NCBI GenBank assembly: GCA_900555915.1
Contig: USNC01000097.1
Span: 1 to 6,023, forward strand
DNA: 6,023 nt
Reading direction: 5' to 3'
Source of the DNA: an uncultured Porphyromonadaceae bacterium
GTDB taxonomy: Bacteria; Bacteroidota; Bacteroidia; Bacteroidales; Muribaculaceae
A program made the translations under genes and the position numbers. The notes under the pieces were generated by a model that had not been told where the DNA came from, did not search any database, and saw only the letters and a list, made by a program, of their open reading frames with translations. Shown in pieces: positions 1-5,929 of this stretch (positions are counted from its first letter, which is position 1; every line of letters begins with the position of its first letter).

Positions 1-1176
1 GCCTTCAAGGAGGCCGACAGGTTCGGCATCGATGACTTTACGTTCACCCTCGACTTCAATAAAGTCGTGGCCCGCAAGCAGGAAGTGGTAGAGACTCTGC
101 GCTCTGGCGTGGAATCAATGCTCAAGGCCGCCAAGGTGACAGTGGTAGACGCCATGGCTTCGTTCAAGGATAGCCATACGGTGACGGCCGGAGGGGTGGA
201 CTATACCGCCGATCGTATCATAATCGCCACCGGGTCTACATCACGAACCTTGCCGATCGAAGGAAATGATCTCGAATGTGTGAAAAATTCCACCCAGATG
301 CTCGACCTCGAATACATTCCGGAGTCGCTCATCATTATCGGTGGTGGCGTGATCGGCATGGAATTTGCCAATATCTTCGCTTCTTTCGGATCTAAAGTGA
401 CAGTCATAGAATATATGAAGCAGATCCTGCCTCCCTTCGATTCCGATATTGCCAAACGCCTCAAACAGACCCTCTCAAAGAAGGGTATAGATATAATCAC
501 GGGGGCGGCGGCAAGAAAGATAGAGCAGAATGAGGATTATGAGATCTGCGTCACTTATGAAGCCAAGGGCAAGGAAGCCTCCGTCACCGCCACCGACCTG
601 CTTATGGCTGTCGGAAGGGCTCCGAGGGTGGAGGGCCTCAACCTGGAGGCTGCCGGTGTTGTCTATTCCTCAAAGGGAATACCCGTCGACGACAATATGC
701 GCACCAATGTGGAGCACATATATGCGATCGGTGATGTCAATGCCCGCATGATGCTGGCGCATGTCGCTTCGTTCCAGGGCCGGCGCGCGCTCAATCATAT
801 TGATGGCAAGGCCGACGGTCTGCGCTTTGATATCGTCCCCTCAGCTGTGTTTGTCGTGCCTGAATGCGGCATGGTGGGCCTCACTGAGTCTGAATGCAAG
901 GAAAAGGGAATTGAGGTGAGAAAGGGCACCGGATTCTACCGTGCCAACGGAAAGGCGCTTTCCATGGGCGAGACCGATGGCCTCTGCAAATTGATCTTCC
1001 GCAAGGATGACGGCAGGCTCGTAGGCGCCCATATCATGGGTGTCGGTGCGGCCGACATTGCACAGCAATGTGCCGACATGATGAATTCCGATATCACGAT
1101 CGATGGAATGAAGGATATCATCTTCGGTCATCCCACGGTGTCGGAAGTGATTCTTTCCGCTCTTCACAATGCTTGA
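1..1176 (+). CDS. lpdA: Dihydrolipoyl dehydrogenase (E3), 5'-truncated by the window edge
   Basis: This flavoprotein oxidises protein-bound dihydrolipoamide with NAD+ (EC 1.8.1.4) as the E3 subunit of 2-oxoacid dehydrogenase complexes and/or the glycine cleavage system in the cytoplasm. The frame is open from base 1, so the GTG at 67 is internal and the true start lies upstream. 391 residues are visible, against roughly 450-470 for the family. Counting from base 1, the visible motifs are IIIATGS (73-79), the NAD-binding glycine motif IGGGVIG (113-119), the FAD-contacting YAIGD (241-245), and the C-terminal dimerisation domain ending in HPTVSE (377-382), which carries the His-Glu pair that activates the active site. 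The N-terminal FAD GxGxxG motif and the CxxxxC redox disulfide fall outside the window, so catalytic competence and separation from other class I disulfide oxidoreductases rest on the remaining motifs. The gene is followed directly by a strong hairpin and is probably functionally unrelated to the glycan genes. Confidence 0.93.
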   Translation, partial: AFKEADRFGIDDFTFTLDFNKVVARKQEVVETLRSGVESMLKAAKVTVVDAMASFKDSHTVTAGGVDYTADRIIIATGSTSRTLPIEGNDLECVKNSTQMLDLEYIPESLIIIGGGVIGMEFANIFASFGSKVTVIEYMKQILPPFDSDIAKRLKQTLSKKGIDIITGAAARKIEQNEDYEICVTYEAKGKEASVTATDLLMAVGRAPRVEGLNLEAAGVVYSSKGIPVDDNMRTNVEHIYAIGDVNARMMLAHVASFQGRRALNHIDGKADGLRFDIVPSAVFVVPECGMVGLTESECKEKGIEVRKGTGFYRANGKALSMGETDGLCKLIFRKDDGRLVGAHIMGVGAADIAQQCADMMNSDITIDGMKDIIFGHPTVSEVILSALHNA

Positions 1177-1177
1177 C

Positions 1178-1217
1178 TGTCGTGGATGGCGGCGCCAAAG
1201 TGTCGCCATCCATGACA
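1178..1217 (+). terminator. Long hairpin just after lpdA, probable terminator
   Basis: The left arm TGTCGTGGATGGCG (1178-1191) pairs with CGCCATCCATGACA (1204-1217) over 14 positions with a single G-U pair. The pairing can continue inward through GCGC/GTGT (two G-U pairs) to a CAAA tetraloop at 1196-1199, giving about 18 pairs. It begins two bases after the lpdA stop. No T-tract follows (next bases are CATTCCTC), so it is not a textbook intrinsic terminator; it could instead be a transcript-end stabilising or attenuating structure, letting some read-through reach the gene at 1246. Confidence 0.6.
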
Positions 1218-1245
1218 CATTCCTCAACCGACAACGCTATTTGAT

Positions 1246-2082
1246 ATGAAAAAGATTGCTGCAATCACAATGGTCAGAGACGACGATTTCTTCCTCCGCA
1301 AGTGGGTGGACTACTACGGAAAGGAACTCGGCAAAGAGAATCTATATATCCTCTTCGACGGGGAAGACCAGAAAGTGGCCGACTTCTGCTCCGGTACGAA
1401 TACGTATGTCCACAAGCGGCTGAGCAATCAGATCGTGGAGGGGGAGCGCATGCGTCTCGGTCTGCTTAGCGATAAGGCTGCCATGCTGCTGAAATCGGGC
1501 TATGACCTGGTGATAGGGGTCGACTGCGACGAATTCATAGTGGTGGATCCTAAATTGGGAAAGGGGCTTGCGGAGTTCCTTTCCGGGCAGGATATCGACA
1601 CTACGATATCCCCGCTCGGCGTAGACATAGGGCAGCACCTGCAGAAAGAGTCGGAGATAGATCCCGACCGTAATTTCCTTGAGCAGCGGAAATACGGGTA
1701 TCTGTGCACTCGCTACACCAAAGGATCCGTCATCGCGCGCCCTGTGAGATGGGGACGTGGTTTCCACCGGGTGAAGGGCCACAATTTTCATATCTGCCCT
1801 GACCTGTATCTCTTCCATTTCGGATGCCTCGACATGAAGAGGATGCGTGAGCGGTTTATGAATCCCGACCGCATCGGCGGTAAGTCCACAAGGCATTTCA
1901 ACAAGCGCACAAGGACTATCGGTATCGTCACCGACAATAAGGCTCGCGATTTCGACAAGTGGACCCGGAAGGCGCGGCTGATGCAGACATGGATAAGGCC
2001 CGTATATGCGCTCAATAAGCCGGCCATGCTTGGAAAGACTGTTGTGGTGGAAGTGCCGGAGCGTTTCAGCAAAATACTTTGA
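1246..2082 (+). CDS. Glycosyltransferase, family-2-like (Glyco_tranf_2_4 type, DxDEF motif)
   Basis: Predicted cytoplasmic sugar transferase of 278 residues. The N-terminus (residues 5-25, ending in FFLRKWVDYY) resembles the opening of the PF13704 group, in which a short strand and 'MVRNE..fL.EWi.Y' lead into a GT-A fold. VDCDEF (92-97) supplies the metal- and nucleotide-sugar-binding DxD and is the diagnostic feature. A histidine-containing stretch (H174, H179, H182) followed by LYLFHF (187-192) matches the late conserved His region of these enzymes. There is no signal peptide or membrane helix. The ATG at 1246 is preceded by no Shine-Dalgarno sequence, as is usual in Bacteroidota, and the conserved strand begins at residue 4, which supports this start. 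It lies 10 bases before the Stealth gene, so the two are probably co-transcribed and may act on the same glycan. Donor and acceptor cannot be read from sequence. The family assignment is from remembered motifs. Confidence 0.82.
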   Translation: MKKIAAITMVRDDDFFLRKWVDYYGKELGKENLYILFDGEDQKVADFCSGTNTYVHKRLSNQIVEGERMRLGLLSDKAAMLLKSGYDLVIGVDCDEFIVVDPKLGKGLAEFLSGQDIDTTISPLGVDIGQHLQKESEIDPDRNFLEQRKYGYLCTRYTKGSVIARPVRWGRGFHRVKGHNFHICPDLYLFHFGCLDMKRMRERFMNPDRIGGKSTRHFNKRTRTIGIVTDNKARDFDKWTRKARLMQTWIRPVYALNKPAMLGKTVVVEVPERFSKIL

Positions 2083-2088
2083 AAGGAG
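2083..2088 (+). promoter_or_regulatory. Shine-Dalgarno sequence AAGGAG for the Stealth gene
   Basis: AAGGAG starts right after the TGA of the preceding glycosyltransferase and ends four bases before the ATG at 2093. It decides the start: the open frame reaches back to an ATG at 2006, but that would overlap the upstream gene by 77 bases and precede the conserved DIDAVILWVDG opening. It is the only clear Shine-Dalgarno sequence I see in the window, and its spacing is slightly short. Confidence 0.65.
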
Positions 2089-2092
2089 TCTT

Positions 2093-3067
2093 ATGGATAT
2101 AGATGCGGTGATATTGTGGGTGGATGGAGACGACCCTGTCTGGAAAGCCAAGTGTGATGCCGCTCGCGGCGGCAACGCTCTGACGCGTCGGAATGATATC
2201 GGCGGTGAACTCCGCTTCCGCCAGATGCGGGAGATCGACTGGTGTGTGGCGTCGATCAATAAGTTCGCGCCTTGGATAAGGAAAATCTACGTGATCACAG
2301 CACGGCAGGATCCTCATCTGGAGCGGACGGTGGGGAAGTGGTTTGATAGTCCGATACCTGTAGAGATAGTAGACCATAGTGTGATTTTCCGTGGCTACGG
2401 ACAATATCTTCCCACATTCCAATGCCGTTCGATCGAACTGATGATGCATCGCATTCCCGGTCTCTCCGACCGTTTCTTATATTTCAACGACGATTTCCTG
2501 CTTTCCAACCATGTCGAGCCTCGGGATTTCTTTACTGACCGCGGCGGAGTGGTGGAGTATGCGGGCTGGATTCCGAATTTCCTGCTCGACATCCTCCATT
2601 TTCTCAAACCGAAGAAAGACGGTCTGAAGCAGGTCGGTTTCAAAGACACCATGATGAACGCGGCGAAGATGCTCGGCTTCCGAAAGACTCTCATACTTCG
2701 CCATAACCCTCATGCGCTTCTGAAATCTGCAGGCGAGACTCTAATCAGGGAGTATCCGCAATGCGTGGAGATTAACTGCCGCGACAAATTCCGGACATCC
2801 TCTCAGTTCAATGTCCAGGAGGCGCGCCAGCTGATCGCGCTGCGTGAGGGAAAACTGGATATAAGGTCGGCTAAGGGAAAAACTTTATTTCTCAAGCCGT
2901 TCGCCTCGCGCCCGAAATATCTGCGCAGCCATCTTGAAAAATATACCGATCTCTCGCTTCTGCCTCCTTTCATGTGTATCAATTCAATAGCGATGGCAGA
3001 CCCTGAAGACCGCGACTTTTTTGTTCAGTTCATGAAAAGGCTTATCCCTGAGCAGCTCAGGAATTGA
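2093..3067 (+). CDS. Stealth-family capsular polysaccharide phosphotransferase (sugar-1-phosphate transferase)
   Basis: Stealth proteins move a hexose-1-phosphate from a nucleotide sugar to a glycan, forming phosphodiester linkages. The family includes bacterial capsule enzymes (SacB, XcbA, CpsY) and the animal GlcNAc-1-phosphotransferase GNPTAB. All four conserved regions are recognisable in the 324 residues. CR1 is the N-terminal DIDAVILWVDGDDPVW (2-17). CR2 runs from ELRFR (39-43) through APWIRKIYVIT (59-69) and LPTF (106-109) to FLYFNDDFLL (128-137). CR3 includes HNPHALLKS (204-212) and FRTSSQFNV (233-241). CR4 is PPFMCINSIAMADPE (291-305). In CR4 the usual Cys-(Ile/Leu)-Asn-Asp reads CINS, with Ser for Asp. 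There is no signal peptide or membrane helix. It is the second gene of a two-gene + strand unit, and its stop lies 11 bases inside the opposing gene. The family call is secure; the sugar and the acceptor are unknown. Confidence 0.92.
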   Translation: MDIDAVILWVDGDDPVWKAKCDAARGGNALTRRNDIGGELRFRQMREIDWCVASINKFAPWIRKIYVITARQDPHLERTVGKWFDSPIPVEIVDHSVIFRGYGQYLPTFQCRSIELMMHRIPGLSDRFLYFNDDFLLSNHVEPRDFFTDRGGVVEYAGWIPNFLLDILHFLKPKKDGLKQVGFKDTMMNAAKMLGFRKTLILRHNPHALLKSAGETLIREYPQCVEINCRDKFRTSSQFNVQEARQLIALREGKLDIRSAKGKTLFLKPFASRPKYLRSHLEKYTDLSLLPPFMCINSIAMADPEDRDFFVQFMKRLIPEQLRN

Positions 3068-3980
3068 TGAGATGTTCTGCCATACTGCCCGCTTTGGTCG
3101 CTGTGGCGTGCCGGGTGTGGTAAGACGTCTTTTTCATGAAGGAGTTTGACATCGTTCTCTCAAACTCTGCCGCGTTATACGGATCGTCGCCGTGGTATCG
3201 CCAGAAATCAAGAATCTGGCTGTGGTCTACTTTGGGCATATGCGCGAATTCCTCCGCCGCTGTTTCGTTGTTCTCCACCACAAACCGCAGCATGATGAGA
3301 TTGATGAAGTAGTCGATGGCGCTCTCTTCGTGACGCCAGTATTCCATCACGGCGTTACGCCATATGGCGAGCAGTCTGTCTCCTTTCCTCGCCCTTATGA
3401 AGCAGCTCTCTATGAAGGAGAACCATTTTCCGTATCTTTCTCCGGTCTTGAAAACGAAGAAATCAGACTCTTCCACATATTCTGGAATGGGAGCCGTCAT
3501 ATAGTCGGTGGCGTCCATCCAGATGCCTCCATACCGGTATAGAAGTTCCAGACGGCAGATGTCGCTGAAATTGGCTGCGCACATCTTTCCCGTTTTCCAT
3601 TTTCTGATGATATCTTCGGGAAGTGAGATCCAGTCGGACAGAGTCTTCTCGTCAAGCACCACCAGTTCCTGGCTGAGATGTCTCCGCATGCTGCGGAAGC
3701 ATGCCTTCACTACTTCGGGAGCATGCTGCTCGCCCTGAAGCCAAAGAGTGAATACTCTTTCCGGCTCCGCGTCAGGTTCCGGCGGAATCGGTGCGGACAT
3801 GGCTCTTATGGCCGGTGCGTACATCTGCAGATAGCGCATCACTGAGTCGGTTGTCGCTCTGTATCTCACACGCCGGCGTGCCTGCTTCCCTTTCCAGAAT
3901 GGATTGAGTATATGTCCCTTCACTATAAGCCGTGTCATCATGCTTGCCCTGGCTAAGGCGTGCCGTAATTTTCCTGTCAT
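3057..3980 (-). CDS. Caps_synth / GT32-like glycosyltransferase, paralog 1
   Basis: Predicted capsule or surface-glycan sugar transferase of 307 residues, resembling PF05704 (capsular polysaccharide synthesis protein) and GT32. The core starts with RVFTLWLQG (75-83), then a small helix region with SMRRH (97-101) and LDEKTL (109-114), then SDICRLELLY (139-148) leading into GGIWMDATDY (151-160), where D156 is the presumed metal/nucleotide-sugar ligand in a DxT variant of the GT-A DxD motif. A later block, SCFIRARKG (192-200) and IDYF (222-225), is also typical. The N-terminus has GHILNPFW (22-29) followed by an Arg-rich stretch (34-41), shared with the neighbouring paralog. It is the last gene of the - strand unit, 12 bases after that paralog, with no obvious Shine-Dalgarno sequence. 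Its stop overlaps the opposing Stealth gene. Substrate unknown. Confidence 0.87.
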   Translation of the reverse strand: MTGKLRHALARASMMTRLIVKGHILNPFWKGKQARRRVRYRATTDSVMRYLQMYAPAIRAMSAPIPPEPDAEPERVFTLWLQGEQHAPEVVKACFRSMRRHLSQELVVLDEKTLSDWISLPEDIIRKWKTGKMCAANFSDICRLELLYRYGGIWMDATDYMTAPIPEYVEESDFFVFKTGERYGKWFSFIESCFIRARKGDRLLAIWRNAVMEYWRHEESAIDYFINLIMLRFVVENNETAAEEFAHMPKVDHSQILDFWRYHGDDPYNAAEFERTMSNSFMKKTSYHTRHATATKAGSMAEHLINS

Positions 3981-3992
3981 TTATTGCTTTTG

Positions 3993-4919
3993 TTACGAAT
4001 TGATCAGATATTCCGCCACTGAGCCCGGCAGAGGTGTTCGGGCCGACGCGTCTTTGTATGTGGTCTTCTGGAAAAACGACTGTTCAGTATTCTCACGATA
4101 TAGTTCCTGCGTGTATTTCTCGTCTTTAAGCTGCCACCAAAGCACATGGGTCAGGTCTGAGTTCAGGCGGGGCATGGCGGAAAAGAGACGTCCGGCCTCC
4201 TCGTTGTTCTCAACAAGCAGGCGGAAAAGGAAATGCAGGGTGAAATAGTCGATGAGAGTGTCTTCTTCTTTCCAATATTCAAACACCAGCTGTCGCCACA
4301 TCGCTATGAGTGGATTGCCTTTTTTTGCCCTGATGAAGCAACTCTGCACAAAAGCATGGGTGCCTCCGAGCTTGATATTGTCGCCGGCCATGAAGAGAAA
4401 GAAATCCCGGGCAAGAATGTCGTCGGGTACGGGAGCGGTGAAGAAGTCGGTGGCGTCTGCCCATATTCCTCCGTGCTCATAGAGGAGTTCTATCCGGCAG
4501 ATGTCGCTGAAATGCGTGCGGCTTATCACTCCTTTTTTCCATTTTTCGATTATATGGTCTGGCAGTGAAATCCGTCTCATCAGATTCTTCTCGTCAAGCG
4601 CTTCAAGCGGAAGGGATATATGGCGGCGCATGCTGCGGATGCAGGATCTTACGATAGGCGGCGCCTGGTCTTCTCCTTGCAGCCATAGGGTGAATGCTCG
4701 CTCTTCATCCCTGGTGTCGTGATCCGTATGATAGGGTTCGGGCACCGGCATCTCTTTCACAAATGTCAGAAATCTTCTGAGATATTTCATCTTGGCATCC
4801 GCTATCACGCTCTTCCTTCTGCGTCGCCTGTCATCATGGCTGTGCCATAGCGGATTGAGCAGATGGCCATAGGTCAGGATTTGTAGCCGCATTGCCAAGG
4901 CTTTCCATTTGTGCTTCAT
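3993..4919 (-). CDS. Caps_synth / GT32-like glycosyltransferase, paralog 2
   Basis: Predicted sugar transferase of 308 residues, homologous end to end with the downstream gene. By hand count about 59 of 93 residues agree between ERAFTLWLQG (73-82) and the end of TAPVP (161-165), the catalytic core. It keeps SDICRIELLY (138-147), GGIWADATDF (150-159, D155 presumed metal ligand), SCFIRAKKG (193-201), IDYF (223-226) and VENNE (236-240). Both proteins end in AE(H/Y)LINS. The segment after the core (about 172-192) and the region before the C-terminal tail differ most, as expected if acceptor or donor choice has diverged. The N-terminal GHLLNPLW (18-25) and RRRRRK (31-36) suggest a basic, membrane-facing start, although no hydrophobic helix is present. 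The ATG lies two bases after the upstream GT2 stop (TGA-AT-ATG), so translational coupling is likely. Exact sugar unknown. Confidence 0.87.
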   Translation of the reverse strand: MKHKWKALAMRLQILTYGHLLNPLWHSHDDRRRRRKSVIADAKMKYLRRFLTFVKEMPVPEPYHTDHDTRDEERAFTLWLQGEDQAPPIVRSCIRSMRRHISLPLEALDEKNLMRRISLPDHIIEKWKKGVISRTHFSDICRIELLYEHGGIWADATDFFTAPVPDDILARDFFLFMAGDNIKLGGTHAFVQSCFIRAKKGNPLIAMWRQLVFEYWKEEDTLIDYFTLHFLFRLLVENNEEAGRLFSAMPRLNSDLTHVLWWQLKDEKYTQELYRENTEQSFFQKTTYKDASARTPLPGSVAEYLINS

Positions 4920-4921
4920 AT

Positions 4922-5929
4922 TCAGTCAAAAAGGTTTTTGTTGAGTTTCTTTGATCCTAATTCTATGGAGTAGATCTTGCGCATCAGGCTGGAGAAGGTT
5001 CTTGGCGCGATTCGGAGAATCTTTGCGCGCCACCATACCCTCGGGATGAAATACTTGATGGAGGGAAGCGGATACTTTCTCAGTTCCTTTCTTATCTTGA
5101 GTATGGCTGATATGCGGCGTTTGCGGTCGCTGTCCATGCGGGCGATCGTCTTGCATGCGTTGACTGCTGATTTGTTGATGTATGCGTTTCGCCTGTTCTC
5201 GTCTTTCTTTGTCGAGTCGAGGCTCTCTATCATCCGCATCCGGTCGGTGCATGAAAGGAAATAGTCATACTGGTTGTTCGATGGATTTGCATGGACTATG
5301 CTCCCCTTTCTCATGCGGTAATGATAGAGTGGTGTGGGGTCAATCACCATGCGGTTCACATTCTTGAGCCAGTGGCCGTAGACATACAGGTCCTCGAATG
5401 TGCGTCCGTCCGGGAATTTCTGTGTGATGATTTCGCGCCGGTGAAGTCTGTTCCAGAGATAGCTCGGCAGGCGGTTGTAGGCCATATCCAGCGTAGCTTC
5501 TTGTCCGTCAAGAATTCGTCGCGTCTTGGTCATATGTTTGACTCTGCTGTGATCGGTGTATTCTGTCCAGTAGCCTACCTGCGCTATGTCTGCGTTTTCT
5601 TCCGTTATCAGTTGGTGAAGATATTCAAACAGTTGCGGTTCGATCCAGTCGTCGGGATCCACAAATCCGATATATCTGCCCGTCGAGGCTTCAAGTCCGG
5701 CGTTGCGGGCTGAAGACACTCCTCCGTTTTTCTTATGTATCACCTTGAATCTGGCATCCGTTTGGGCGAACTCATCGCATATCGACGGTGACCCGTCAGG
5801 ACTTCCGTCGTCAACGAGTATACATTCCCATTCTTGGAAAGTCTGGGTGCGTATCGATTCCAGACAGTGACGGAGATACATCTCCACATCGTACACAGGA
5901 ACTATTATGCTTATGATAGGTTCTGCCAT
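4922..5929 (-). CDS. Family 2 glycosyltransferase (GT-A fold)
   Basis: Inverting GT2 enzyme of 335 residues, typical of capsule and O-antigen loci; it adds one sugar from a nucleotide donor at the cytoplasmic face. The N-terminal strand ISIIVPVYD (6-14) is followed by LVDDGSPDGS (38-47), NGGVSSARNAGL (68-79), the metal-binding DPDDW (91-95) and a FEDLY segment (178-182) that holds the usual acidic catalytic-base position. YHYRMRKGSI (202-211) matches the conserved segment after the catalytic domain. The C-terminal ~65 residues are basic with scattered Trp and Tyr, suggesting peripheral membrane contact; no transmembrane helix is evident. ATG 5929 places the first strand at the normal distance from the start. 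The frame stays open upstream to the window edge but has no usual start codon and is A-rich, so I treat that part as leader. This is the first visible gene of the three-gene - strand unit. Confidence 0.92.
   Translation of the reverse strand: MAEPIISIIVPVYDVEMYLRHCLESIRTQTFQEWECILVDDGSPDGSPSICDEFAQTDARFKVIHKKNGGVSSARNAGLEASTGRYIGFVDPDDWIEPQLFEYLHQLITEENADIAQVGYWTEYTDHSRVKHMTKTRRILDGQEATLDMAYNRLPSYLWNRLHRREIITQKFPDGRTFEDLYVYGHWLKNVNRMVIDPTPLYHYRMRKGSIVHANPSNNQYDYFLSCTDRMRMIESLDSTKKDENRRNAYINKSAVNACKTIARMDSDRKRRISAILKIRKELRKYPLPSIKYFIPRVWWRAKILRIAPRTFSSLMRKIYSIELGSKKLNKNLFD

Larger units (their letters stand above)
3057..4919 (-). repeat. Tandem gene duplication (two Caps_synth paralogs)
   Basis: The two adjacent genes encode proteins of 307 and 308 residues that align along their whole length, including the basic N-terminus and the C-terminal AE(H/Y)LINS. 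At DNA level most similarity has drifted, but short identical runs remain, such as the 19 bases CGGCAGATGTCGCTGAAAT (+ strand) at 3553-3571 and 4495-4513. This indicates an old head-to-tail duplication, or joint acquisition of related genes, rather than a recent copy. Confidence 0.8.

Noticed and set aside
67..69. GTG as the start of the dihydrolipoyl dehydrogenase
   Set aside because: The frame is open to base 1 and the upstream residues fit the family, which needs a FAD-binding N-terminus; the gene is cut by the window edge.
841..1227. 128-codon open frame on the - strand opposite the end of lpdA
   Set aside because: It covers the strongly conserved lpdA C-terminus and the hairpin and resembles no known protein; a shadow.
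1218..1245. TATTTG at 1238-1243 as a Bacteroidota -7 promoter element
   Set aside because: It lacks the two-base spacer of TAnnTTTG, has no -33 partner, and sits two bases from the ATG, leaving no leader.
2006..2092. Upstream extension of the Stealth gene to an earlier ATG
   Set aside because: It would overlap the preceding gene by 77 bases, adds residues unlike the family, and ignores the AAGGAG at 2083-2088; the conserved CR1 begins at the second residue after ATG 2093.
1342..2259. 305-codon open frame on the - strand opposite the first glycosyltransferase and the start of the Stealth gene
   Set aside because: The translation has no recognisable domain, is rich in His, Arg, Pro and Ser as antisense frames often are, and lies opposite a frame with clear GT motifs (DxDEF). 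It is a shadow.
5291..5713. 140-codon + strand frame opposite the GT2 gene
   Set aside because: It has no recognisable motif and runs opposite the diagnostic GT2 segments (DPDDW, NGG..SSARNAG); a shadow.
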